From assembly GCF_001581005.1 (NCBI RefSeq), contig NZ_LHZV01000062.1, forward strand, positions 83,563 to 147,562: DNA of 64,000 nucleotides, read 5' to 3'. The notes under the pieces are model-generated. The model ran no database searches. It was given only the letters and a program-made list of their open reading frames with translations, and was not told the origin of the DNA. Positions 8,855-16,830 of this stretch are shown here, in pieces. The position numbers and the translations under genes were made by a program. Positions within the stretch are counted from its first letter, which is position 1. Every line of letters starts with the position of its first letter. Origin of the DNA: Acetobacter orleanensis (GTDB lineage: Bacteria > Pseudomonadota > Alphaproteobacteria > Acetobacterales > Acetobacteraceae).

Positions 8855-9781
8855 TCAGAGCTTGTTAACGGGGATTTTGATGTAGCTGACGCCGTTTTCT
8901 TCTGGTTCCGGCATGTGGCCGCCACGCATGTTGATTTGTACAGAGGGCATGATGAGATTGGGGAGAGAGAGCGTGGCATCGCGCGTGGTGCGCATGGTAA
9001 CAAACTCTTCTTCCGGCACGCCATCATGCACATGGACGTTGTGCGCGCGTTCCGCCCCAACGGTGGTTTCCCACGCAAATTCGTCGCGGCCGGGCGCTTT
9101 GTAGTCATGGCACAGGAACAGGCGTGTCTGTTCAGGCAACGTCAACAGGCGGCGGATGGAGCGGAACAGCATCCGGGCATCCCCGCCGGGGAAGTCCGCG
9201 CGGGCTGTGCCGTAATCCGGCATAAACAGGGTGTCGCCAATAAAGGCGGCATCGCCGATTACAAAGGCCATGTCGGCCGGGGTGTGGCCGGGGACGTGCA
9301 AGGCGGTGGCTTTCAGATTGCCAATCTGGAACTGGTCGCCATCCCGGAACAGGTGGTCAAACTGAGATCCATCTCGTGCAAAGCGGGTCCCGGCATTGAA
9401 GATTTTGCCAAAAACCTCCTGCACACGGACAATATCAGCGCCAATACCTAGTTTCCCGCCAATCTGTTCTTGCAGCCACGGGGCGGCTGAAAGATGGTCG
9501 GCATGAGCATGCGTTTCTAGTTGCCATTCAACCTTCAGGCCAAGCTCGCGCACATAATCGACAATTTTTTGTGCCGAGCCATAGCGTGTGCGGCCAGACG
9601 CGGCATCATAATCCAGAACGCTATCCACCACGGCGGCGGCCTTTGTTTCCGGGTCATGCACAACGTGGCTGGCTGTGAACGTCGCCTCATCAAAAAAGGT
9701 TTTGACGACCGGCTTTTGCGCCGGATGAGCCTCAGCACTCAGAATCTGGGTGGTGGCTGCGGCAATAGGGGCATCCGTCAT
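8855..9781 (-). CDS. blh: Persulfide dioxygenase-like metallo-beta-lactamase-fold protein (Blh/ETHE1 type)
   Basis: The 308-residue protein has the MBL metal signature THAHADHL, further ligands in HVPGHTPADM, the bridging Asp in GDTLFMPDYG and the last His in FLCHDYKAPGR. This spacing and the DYGTARADFPGG segment are those of the Blh/ETHE1 persulfide dioxygenases, which oxidise glutathione persulfide to sulfite with a single iron. It heads a two-gene minus-strand unit with the TauE/SafE exporter and is divergent from the peroxiredoxin-regulator pair across a palindromic operator. Role in sulfide detoxification is strongly suggested by that context. Confidence 0.88.
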   Translation of the reverse strand: MTDAPIAAATTQILSAEAHPAQKPVVKTFFDEATFTASHVVHDPETKAAAVVDSVLDYDAASGRTRYGSAQKIVDYVRELGLKVEWQLETHAHADHLSAAPWLQEQIGGKLGIGADIVRVQEVFGKIFNAGTRFARDGSQFDHLFRDGDQFQIGNLKATALHVPGHTPADMAFVIGDAAFIGDTLFMPDYGTARADFPGGDARMLFRSIRRLLTLPEQTRLFLCHDYKAPGRDEFAWETTVGAERAHNVHVHDGVPEEEFVTMRTTRDATLSLPNLIMPSVQINMRGGHMPEPEENGVSYIKIPVNKL

Positions 9782-9805
9782 GTGGTGCGTCCTTGTTAGT
9801 TTCTG

Positions 9806-9841
9806 ATTTAATTTAAAAATGTATCTTCATTTTCATTAAAT
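9806..9841. promoter_or_regulatory. Palindromic operator candidate between the divergent sulfide-module genes
   Basis: An interrupted AT-rich palindrome with nested arms: ATTTAAT (9806-9812) pairs with ATTAAAT (9835-9841), and AAAATG (9816-9821) pairs with CATTTT (9828-9833), around a centre TATCTT. It lies in the 108-bp divergent intergenic region, about 25 bp from the blh start and 49 bp from the peroxiredoxin start, where one bound dimer could block both promoters. The neighbouring ArsR-family gene is the likely ligand; BigR operators are also AT-rich palindromes. Confidence 0.6.
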
Positions 9842-9889
9842 ACGAAACCATCTTGCGTCAAGGCGGTGAACGCGCGTAAGGAATGCAGC

Positions 9890-10549
9890 ATGAGCGATCC
9901 TACGTTTGAAGCATGTCCTCTTTTTCAGGCTCCGCCACCCCTCAAGATTGGCGATATGGCCCCGGATTTCGTGGCGCGGACCACGCAGGGCGACCTGACT
10001 TTAAGCAACTTACGCGGCCACTGGGTGATGTTGTTTTCGCACCCGGCAGATTTTACGCCCGTGTGCACGAGTGAATTTATTGCCTTCGCCAAGGCCGAGT
10101 CGCAGTTTCGGGCCATGAACTGCGCGCTGGTCGGGTTATCTATTGATAGCCTACCGTCTCATCTCGCGTGGGTGGATGCTATCCGGGCGCAGTTTGGGGT
10201 TGTGATTCCGTTTCCGGTGGTGGAAGACCCCTCCATGGTCATTGGGCGTGCCTATGGCATGCTGGATGTTAACGCGCAAAGTAGCGCGACGGTAAGGGCT
10301 GTCTATGTCATTGACCCGGACGGCATTGTGCGGGCCATTACGTGGTATCCCATGACCGTCGGGCGATCCGTCACGGAATTGCTGCGCTTGCTTGCTGCCC
10401 TGCAACGTGTGGCGGAAGGGGATGTGCTGACCCCTGAAGGCTGGGTGCCGGGGGATGATGTCGTGAGCCCCGCCGCCCAGACGCAGGACGCTGTGGCTGA
10501 CGCCGGACCTGCGTGGTTCATGGCGCTGCAACAGGATGCAAAAGCATGA
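9890..10549 (+). CDS. 1-Cys type peroxiredoxin (AhpC/TSA, Prx6-like)
   Basis: The ATG at 9890 is preferred over a GTG at 9866 because TAAGGAA lies 6-7 bases upstream. The 219-residue product has the peroxidatic motif HPADFTPVCTSEF with Cys59, and a Prx6-like C-terminal extension. No resolving cysteine is present in the C-terminal half. Such enzymes reduce H2O2, alkyl hydroperoxides or possibly persulfides using an external thiol. The stop overlaps the start of the ArsR regulator (ATGA), so the two are co-translated, and the pair is divergent from the persulfide dioxygenase gene. A role with sulfane sulfur stress is inferred. Confidence 0.88.
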   Translation: MSDPTFEACPLFQAPPPLKIGDMAPDFVARTTQGDLTLSNLRGHWVMLFSHPADFTPVCTSEFIAFAKAESQFRAMNCALVGLSIDSLPSHLAWVDAIRAQFGVVIPFPVVEDPSMVIGRAYGMLDVNAQSSATVRAVYVIDPDGIVRAITWYPMTVGRSVTELLRLLAALQRVAEGDVLTPEGWVPGDDVVSPAAQTQDAVADAGPAWFMALQQDAKA

Positions 10550-10968
10550 CAGCTCTCTCATTCGACACGGCGCGGCAGCTTGTAGAACGACTAAAGCTGT
10601 TCGCCCAACCCCAGCGGTTGATGATTCTGGACGCTCTGCTTGATGGCGCTCTGGCTGTGAGTGAACTGGAGCACAGGACCGGCATTGGTCAGCCAACGCT
10701 GAGCCAGCAATTAGGCACTCTGCGCCGTGCGGCGATTATTGTGCCGCGCAGGGAATCCCGCACTATTTACTACAGTCTGGCCAATGATGATGAAGTGTTG
10801 CGCGCCAAAGCTCTGATTGCGCTTTTGCGGGAAGACAGCACGGCGTTGCCACTGTTGCAGGAAGTGTCAGAGCGTCGTGCCGCCTTTCCCGCTCGCGGAA
10901 AGATGCAGGAAGAAGGCGGTGCGCAGTTCGCGTTCATCCGTCCCGGCCTATCTGGCTCATCCACCTGA
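10546..10968 (+). CDS. ArsR/SmtB-family repressor, BigR/SqrR-like but lacking cysteines
   Basis: The 140-residue winged-helix protein has the ArsR recognition region ELEHRTGIGQPTLSQQLGTL and wing RRESRTIYYSL. It is translationally coupled to the peroxiredoxin gene and faces the blh-tauE pair across a palindromic site, which is the setting of the persulfide sensors BigR and SqrR. Those sensors use two conserved cysteines, but this protein contains no cysteine at all, so it cannot sense persulfide in the known way. A GTG-initiated longer form from 10513 would overlap the peroxiredoxin gene and is less likely. Confidence 0.85.
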   Translation: MTALSFDTARQLVERLKLFAQPQRLMILDALLDGALAVSELEHRTGIGQPTLSQQLGTLRRAAIIVPRRESRTIYYSLANDDEVLRAKALIALLREDSTALPLLQEVSERRAAFPARGKMQEEGGAQFAFIRPGLSGSST

Positions 10969-11029
10969 AAGCTGGTTTTGAAAGAGTAACCCCCACAGTG
11001 AAGGGTCATTCCGTCTTCCGAAGGCTGTT

Positions 11030-11155
11030 GTGATAGGCCCCCTTTCTGGTGGAAAAGGACGGCTTTCGGCGTGGTTTGAACCAGAAGCATTTGACTGGTA
11101 TCGTCGGCGTGACACCAGTCTTATCTGGTTGTTTTTCAATGATGTGCAGGATTGA
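11030..11155 (+). CDS. Possible 41-residue small protein
   Basis: A GTG-initiated frame preceded by GAAGG (about 5 bases before GTG) and ending TGA seven bases before the next gene's ATG. The predicted product begins MIGPLSGGKGRLSAWFEPEA and ends in an acidic tail (FFNDVQD). It is not recognised. The frame is open upstream to 10983, so it could also be the tail of a decayed gene. The tight spacing to the next gene suggests they could be co-translated, but evidence is weak. Confidence 0.25.
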   Translation: MIGPLSGGKGRLSAWFEPEAFDWYRRRDTSLIWLFFNDVQD

Positions 11156-11161
11156 TCTGTT

Positions 11162-11713
11162 ATGCCGGATGACGATGCGAATAGAACGAGTCTCACGTCA
11201 GAGGAGGCTCGGGCTCACACGCAACCCATTTTGCTGACGGATGAGACTCCGAAAAAATTTGGAAAACTGAAAGCCAGAGTAATAGGCGTGGGTCAGAAGG
11301 CCAGCGTGCTCGGGAAAACAGTTGTGGATAAATATAGACCCGCAGTTGCGATTCCCAGAGGATTTCTGCAAAAATACCGACCCTATCTTGATAAAGCCGT
11401 TCTGATGGTCGCTGTGGCTGCTGCCGGCGCTGTTCTGAATGATCGCGAAAAAATGGAAGCGGTTTATCAGTGGATGCTGAAACTGGTGCCGTCATCTATC
11501 CGGTTGTTTCTGCCAGAAAAAATCCTGTTCAATGCGCTCTGGCTGATAAAAGATGACCTGATTAAGAAATTCTATGATTACCGAAAAAAACTGGTTTCTT
11601 CGGGTGAAAGTAAAGAAGAAATACAACGCCTGACGGACGAGGTGGATCAGTCCATTGAAGAGTTGGAGAAGACCGACGCAGGTTCCGTACGTGAGACGCC
11701 CGAAAAACCTTGA
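11162..11713 (+). CDS. Hypothetical protein, 183 residues, helical with a hydrophobic centre
   Basis: Family not recognised. The product has a charged N-terminus, a hydrophobic stretch near residues 78-92 (AVLMVAVAAAGAVL), a lysine-rich helix (IKDDLIKKFYDYRKKL) and an acidic, probably coiled C-terminal third rich in Glu/Asp (QRLTDEVDQSIEELEKTD). There is no signal peptide. A purine-rich GCAGGA precedes the ATG. Codon use and an uninterrupted frame suggest a real gene. A short inverted repeat follows the stop. Its neighbours (an ArsR operon to the left, a small convergent ORF to the right) give no functional hint. Confidence 0.6.
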   Translation: MPDDDANRTSLTSEEARAHTQPILLTDETPKKFGKLKARVIGVGQKASVLGKTVVDKYRPAVAIPRGFLQKYRPYLDKAVLMVAVAAAGAVLNDREKMEAVYQWMLKLVPSSIRLFLPEKILFNALWLIKDDLIKKFYDYRKKLVSSGESKEEIQRLTDEVDQSIEELEKTDAGSVRETPEKP

Positions 11714-11750
11714 AAGAGGGGCTGAGAAAGTAGCTTTTCTGTTGGGTGCT

Positions 11751-12077
11751 TCACTCGTCCGTATCACGCGGCCCATCGTGAGCATTGGGCTGGCCAATAT
11801 CTTCTAACCTTCTGCTAACCTTCCGCGTTGCTTGTTCTTCATGGGGTGGGTTGGCGCCGCCGCGTCGCAATCTCAGAGTCTGACTTCCGGCCGCATAAGC
11901 CGGGTTGGTTTCGGCGTTATGATCCTCAAAAGGGTCAACCCGGCAGGCTGATAAAGTATTCTCGTTCAGCGTGTAGTCAGGTGGCTCCTCTATAATGCGA
12001 CTGTGTTGGCCGCTGCTGTAAGAGACAAAATTATGAATAAAGCGCATGCGCCGCAGTTTGCGTAACAGTTTAGTCAT
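11751..12077 (-). CDS. Hypothetical protein, 108 residues, basic N-terminus
   Basis: Not recognised. The product starts with a basic segment (MTKLLRKLRRMRF) and is otherwise hydrophilic, with many Asn, Arg and Asp residues and no membrane helix or signal peptide. The Shine-Dalgarno (GTGAAAG) is poor. It is convergent with the 183-residue hypothetical gene, ending 37 bp from it. It may be a real accessory gene or a chance frame. Confidence 0.35.
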   Translation of the reverse strand: MTKLLRKLRRMRFIHNFVSYSSGQHSRIIEEPPDYTLNENTLSACRVDPFEDHNAETNPAYAAGSQTLRLRRGGANPPHEEQATRKVSRRLEDIGQPNAHDGPRDTDE

Positions 12078-12599
12078 TATGATGCTTTCACCGTGTTTCT
12101 GTATTGGACGAAAATCTTTCTAATTCTGTTCCTGTTCGGGCAGGACGAGAGAGTGAGGGTTTCGACGAAATTCCTTCATGATCTCACGGTGGCCCCTCTC
12201 GGGCGGCGGGGCGTGTTCTGTCTAAGGTTGTTTTTATGCGTTTTTACTGGCAGGCGTTGGGTGCGCGTCGGTCTCTGTTCCGACTGGTAATGGAAGCAGC
12301 ACTTGGCTTTGGCTGGCAGGGGAAGCACGGGACACTATGAGCTATGTGATTTTATGACGCAGCTTCCCTTCATTGGGTTTTCTCCCAGATGTGTCGGAGC
12401 ATTCAAAAGCCAGTCTCCATGGACTGTGTGGTTAAGGATGGGGCTTGCGGCAGGCAATGCTGGCACGATGCTGTTCTATCGGTCTGCTCTAAAGGAAAAC
12501 AGGCGGTCCAAGCTGTTGGTAGAGAAATGATTGTAAACAACCATCGTATATTTTTCAGTCAATTGAATAATATTCTGAATTTACATGAATGAATAAAAT
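12078..12599. other. Non-coding or unassigned stretch before the metal-efflux operon
   Basis: About 520 bp in which I can support no gene. Two short plus-strand frames exist (a 34-codon frame from ATG at 12236, and a frame at 12303-12530) but neither has a recognisable product or good start context. The last 70 bp are AT-rich (around 12530-12600) and probably contain the promoter of the efflux operon that begins at 12600. No mercury- or copper-type operator was recognised. Confidence 0.5.
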
Positions 12600-13739
12600 A
12601 TGAAGTGCTGCAACTCTCGCCAGATTATCATGCTCCATCGATTTTTCCTTGCCGCGATAATTGTTCTTTCTGTGCTTGGGCTGCCGGAAACCTCTACAGC
12701 GCAGAGCGTGCAGCGTGAGCAGGATGGCAGTTTGGCGGTTGATCCTGCGTCACCGCTCATGTCGCGCCTTCGGGTAGATGCTGTCACCGTGCGGGCGCGT
12801 CCGTACGATATTGATGCGCCCGGTGAAATCGTGGCGGAGCCCGCCCGCAGTATCGCTCTATTGCCGCCGTTGACGGGACGGATCGCACGGCTGGATGTCG
12901 TTCCGGGTGCGCATGTTCGTGCAGGGCAGGTGCTGGCCGTCATCATCTCCGGCGATATGGCGCAGGCCAGCGCGGATGAAGACAAGGCGCGTTCAGCTTG
13001 GGTGCAGGCGCGTGAGCAATATGACCGATCGCAGCATGTCGTAGGCGTTGGCGGCGGCGCGATGAAGGATTTGCAGGCTGCGCGGGCCGAGTATGAACAG
13101 GCTCGGTCCGAACTGGATAGGGCGAGCATGCGCTTGGCGGCCCTCGGGCGGGATGCCTCGGCAGGCGGTCGGGCCCCTCAGGGAGCGAAGATGACGCTCA
13201 CTGCCCCGATTGATGGGGTGATCGATACGGTGTCCGTCGCGGCTGGCATGAATGTGACCGACATCACGACAGTTATGATGACTCTGGTGGATACGCATGA
13301 ACTGTGGGTTGTTGCCGATTTAGCCGAAAATCAGGCGTCTCTCGTCCGCGCCGGTATGGCCGCGAGGGCCACAGTGCCGGTTCTGCCTTATCTGCATCTG
13401 GCGGGCATTATCAATGGTTTGCGGCCGTCCATGCAGCCGGAGACACGGCGGCGCAGCGCATATTTCACACTCGCCAATCCAGATGGCACATTGGTGCCGC
13501 ACCTCTATGCCCATGTCGCAATCGCAGTTCCGCAAGCGCCGGACATCACGATCCCACAAACGGCGATCCTGATGAATAATGACGCAACCACCGTGTTTGT
13601 TGAGGTGCGCCCTCACGTCTTCCGCCGTCGGGTGGTCGATGTTGTGCTGGATGACGGGGCAGACAGCCGGGTTCGGAGCGGTTTGGTGGCCGGAGATCGG
13701 GTGGTTACTCAAGGCGCGGTGCTGTTGAACGATGATTGA
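12600..13739 (+). CDS. RND efflux periplasmic adaptor (membrane fusion protein), system 1
   Basis: A 379-residue CusB/CzcB-type adaptor. It has an N-terminal signal segment (residues 11-33), the paired lipoyl half-motifs near residues 85-110 (PLTGRIARLDVVPGAHVRAGQ) and 195-225, a helical hairpin between them, and a C-terminal membrane-proximal domain. It would link the inner-membrane RND pump to the outer-membrane channel. The gene overlaps the pump gene by 8 bases, so the pair is translationally coupled. The start at 12600 lacks a clear Shine-Dalgarno; ATG at 12630 is an alternative that still keeps the signal peptide. Confidence 0.9.
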   Translation: MKCCNSRQIIMLHRFFLAAIIVLSVLGLPETSTAQSVQREQDGSLAVDPASPLMSRLRVDAVTVRARPYDIDAPGEIVAEPARSIALLPPLTGRIARLDVVPGAHVRAGQVLAVIISGDMAQASADEDKARSAWVQAREQYDRSQHVVGVGGGAMKDLQAARAEYEQARSELDRASMRLAALGRDASAGGRAPQGAKMTLTAPIDGVIDTVSVAAGMNVTDITTVMMTLVDTHELWVVADLAENQASLVRAGMAARATVPVLPYLHLAGIINGLRPSMQPETRRRSAYFTLANPDGTLVPHLYAHVAIAVPQAPDITIPQTAILMNNDATTVFVEVRPHVFRRRVVDVVLDDGADSRVRSGLVAGDRVVTQGAVLLNDD

Positions 13740-16700
13740 TCGACTGATTGAGTTGTGCCTGCGCCAACGGCGGATTGTGTTCGCGGTCATGGCCGTTCTT
13801 GCATGTTTTGGCGCACTGGCATGGCGCGATATTTCCGTGGAGGCTTACCCCGATCTGGGCTCGGTGAATGTCTTGGTCACCACTCAGGTGTCCGGGTTGG
13901 CGGCAGCGGAGGTCGAACAGCAGATCACCACCCCGCTGGAGCGCCAGCTGGCGACCGTACCCGGCCTGATGGACAGTCGTTCAAGCAGCACGTTCGGCCT
14001 GTCCCTTATTACGCTGATTTTCCGGGATGGGACGGACGTTTATTTCGCGCGTCAGCGCGTGGCCGAGCAGATTGCGCAAGCCAACCTGCCGACAGGTGTC
14101 ACGCCGACACTCGGCCCAGTCACGGGGCCAGCAGGTGAGATCTATCGCTACACGCTGCAATCGGACAGCCTGAACCTGATGCAGCTTTCCGATATTCAGA
14201 ACTGGGTTGTCGTCCCGGCACTCATGCAGATCCCCGGTGTGGCCTCGGTAAGTAATTTCGGCGGCTTTACCAAGGAATATCAGCTCCTGCTCGATCCCGA
14301 TGCGCTGAACAAGTATAATATCGGGATCAACGATGTTCTGACCGCCCTGAAAAACAACAATATCAACGTGGGTGGGGATCGTGTCACGCGCGGAGACCAG
14401 TCCTATATCGTACGCGGTATTGATATGGTGCACACGCTGGCTGACATGGGGGATATCGGCGTTACGCAGCAGGATGGCAGGCCGGTTTTTATCCGTGATC
14501 TCGGCCAGATGCAGTTCGGGCATCAGGTGCGGCAGGGTATTCTGGGTATGGACGGAAATGCCGATACTCTGGAAGGGATTGTCGCGACCCTGACAGGCCA
14601 GAACCCCTCACAGGTTCTGGCCGCAGTCCACGCGCGGGTTGACCGGCTTAATCAGCGGCTTGCACGGCACGGCGCGCGCATTGTGCCCTATATCGACCGC
14701 GATAATCTGGTGCGCGCGACTACAGACAAGGTGGCCCATACAGTGCTGGAAGGCATGGGGCTGGTCTTTGTTGTGCTGGTGCTGTTTCTGGGCAGTCCGC
14801 GCAGCGCGATTGTTGCGGCTGTCACCATTCCGCTGTCTTTGGCGACGCTGTTCGTGCTGATGACAGCACTCCATATGCCCGCCAATCTCTTCTCTCTGGG
14901 GGCAATCGATTTCGGCGTGATTGTGGATGGCGCGATTGTGGTGGCTGAAGCCGTGCTGCGTCTGCGCGAGGAGCATCCAGACAAGGTGCTGGTCCCGAGC
15001 GATGTTCTTGAGATTATGGACACGCTGGCACGGGCGATCTTTTTTGCCACCCTGATCATCATCATTGCCTACGCCCCGTTGTTTGCTTTCGAGGGCGCGT
15101 CGGGCAAGCTGTTCCGCCCCATGGCCTTTACTGTCAGTTTCGCGCTGCTGGGGGCGCTGCTTTGCGCGATGACGCTCACGCCCTCACTGGCGTTTCTGGC
15201 TTTGCGCAAGCCGCATCGTCTCTTTCGTAATCGTCCGTTGGAATGGCTGCATCATACCTATCATCGGTTGCTGGCGTATAGTCTGGACCGGCCCTTGCTG
15301 GCCTATGCTGGCGGGCTGATTGCCTTCGCGCTGACAATCTGGCTCGGGGCTTCGGCTGGGCGGGAGTTTCTGCCGGATCTGGACGAAGGCGCGTTGTGGA
15401 TTCAGGTGCAACTGCCCTCGGGTCTGTCACTCGAGCGTGCGAGCGCCATGGCGGATGAAATACGTGCCGCCATTCGCTCTTTTCCGGAAACAAGCTTCGC
15501 TGTCACGCAGCTTGGCCGCAGTGATTCCGGTACCGATCAGTGGACACCCTCGCACATCGAGGTGCCGGTTGGCCTGCGCCCCTATGCTCAATGGCCGCAT
15601 GGGGAAACCAAGGCCCAGTTTGTGGCCCGCCTGCGCACACGCCTTGCCGCCATTCCCGGTATCAGTTTTGGCATCAGCCAGCCGATTGCCGATAATATGA
15701 ATGATCTGGTGGGCGGCGCTCATTCGCCATTGGTTTTGCGCATCTATGGTGATGATTTTCACGAGTTGCGGCGGATTGGTACCAAGGTTGTCGAGATCAT
15801 GCGTCAGGTTCCCGGCACGGCAGCGGCCTCAATCTTCCAAGAACCGCCCTCACCGGAGCTTGATGTAGAGGTCAATCGCAAGGAAGCCGCGCGATATGGT
15901 CTGGCAGGTACGGACATCTTGGCGGTGGTGGGGAACATGATCGGCGATGGACCTGTGTCCAGCGTCTATGTTGCCGACCGCGTCTATAACATGACCGTGC
16001 ATATGCCGCGTGCTCTCAACAGTAATCTGGATGTTATCCGCCAGTTGCCGCTCAGCACGCCATCGGGGGCGCGTATTCCGCTGGGTGTGGTGGCGAATGT
16101 GTCACTGCGCACGGGGGAAGGCACCATCGCGCATGAACGCAACCAGCGCCAGATTACAATTCGGCTCGATAACGGGCAAAGGCCTCTGTCCCAATATCTG
16201 GCGGATGCGCAGGCGCGTATTGCAGCGCAGGTAAAGTACGACCCATCCGCTTATAGTATGGAATGGGCCGGGACGTTCGAGCAGGCGCAGCGGGCTCAGG
16301 CTCGGCTGACCGTGGCGCTGGGGGTGATGTTTGCCGTCATGCTCGTCCTGCTGTTCTGCCAGTTTGGCAGGTTGCGGCAGGCGGTGCTGGTTCTGGCTGT
16401 GGTGCCGATGGCAACCCTCGGCGGGCTGATTGCCCTTCATGCACGGGGTGAAACGCTGAATATTGCGACTGCGGTCGGCTTTATTGCGCTGTTTGGGGTT
16501 GCGATCCAGAACGGCATTATCATGGTCTCGAACTTCAATCGCCTTCGCGCCGATGGAGAACCTCTGCGCACGGCCGTTCTTGACGGTGCGGGGCAGCGTT
16601 TCCGCCCTGTGCTGATGACGGCGACCGTCGCCAGCGTCGGCATGCTTCCGGCAGCTCTTGCCACAGGGATCGGCACCGATGTCCAGCGCGGTCTGGCGAC

Positions 16701-16830
16701 TGTCGTGGTTGGTGGGCTCGGGATTGCCACCATCCTGACCCTGTTCATCCTGCCGACCTATTATTTTGAACTGGAATCCCTCTTGGAGAGGCGACGCGCC
16801 AGCCGGGATGTTGCGGAGAGCGGATTATGA
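13732..16830 (+). CDS. Heavy-metal efflux RND permease (CzcA/CusA-like), system 1
   Basis: The 1032-residue size, N-terminal helix, two large periplasmic loops and twelve membrane segments are those of the HME subgroup of RND proton antiporters. The proton-relay helix reads DFGVIVDGAIVVAEA, with Asp393, Asp399 and Glu406. Most divalent-metal pumps of this class end that motif in VEN; here it is AEA, so specificity is uncertain. It overlaps the adaptor upstream and the outer-membrane factor downstream (ATGA), forming a complete tripartite operon. Metal export from periplasm or cytoplasm to the outside is the expected role. Confidence 0.93.
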   Translation: MIDRLIELCLRQRRIVFAVMAVLACFGALAWRDISVEAYPDLGSVNVLVTTQVSGLAAAEVEQQITTPLERQLATVPGLMDSRSSSTFGLSLITLIFRDGTDVYFARQRVAEQIAQANLPTGVTPTLGPVTGPAGEIYRYTLQSDSLNLMQLSDIQNWVVVPALMQIPGVASVSNFGGFTKEYQLLLDPDALNKYNIGINDVLTALKNNNINVGGDRVTRGDQSYIVRGIDMVHTLADMGDIGVTQQDGRPVFIRDLGQMQFGHQVRQGILGMDGNADTLEGIVATLTGQNPSQVLAAVHARVDRLNQRLARHGARIVPYIDRDNLVRATTDKVAHTVLEGMGLVFVVLVLFLGSPRSAIVAAVTIPLSLATLFVLMTALHMPANLFSLGAIDFGVIVDGAIVVAEAVLRLREEHPDKVLVPSDVLEIMDTLARAIFFATLIIIIAYAPLFAFEGASGKLFRPMAFTVSFALLGALLCAMTLTPSLAFLALRKPHRLFRNRPLEWLHHTYHRLLAYSLDRPLLAYAGGLIAFALTIWLGASAGREFLPDLDEGALWIQVQLPSGLSLERASAMADEIRAAIRSFPETSFAVTQLGRSDSGTDQWTPSHIEVPVGLRPYAQWPHGETKAQFVARLRTRLAAIPGISFGISQPIADNMNDLVGGAHSPLVLRIYGDDFHELRRIGTKVVEIMRQVPGTAAASIFQEPPSPELDVEVNRKEAARYGLAGTDILAVVGNMIGDGPVSSVYVADRVYNMTVHMPRALNSNLDVIRQLPLSTPSGARIPLGVVANVSLRTGEGTIAHERNQRQITIRLDNGQRPLSQYLADAQARIAAQVKYDPSAYSMEWAGTFEQAQRAQARLTVALGVMFAVMLVLLFCQFGRLRQAVLVLAVVPMATLGGLIALHARGETLNIATAVGFIALFGVAIQNGIIMVSNFNRLRADGEPLRTAVLDGAGQRFRPVLMTATVASVGMLPAALATGIGTDVQRGLATVVVGGLGIATILTLFILPTYYFELESLLERRRASRDVAESGL

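Noticed and set aside
12236..12530. Short plus-strand frames before the RND operon
   Set aside because: No recognisable product, poor start context, and one runs across sequence that looks non-coding.
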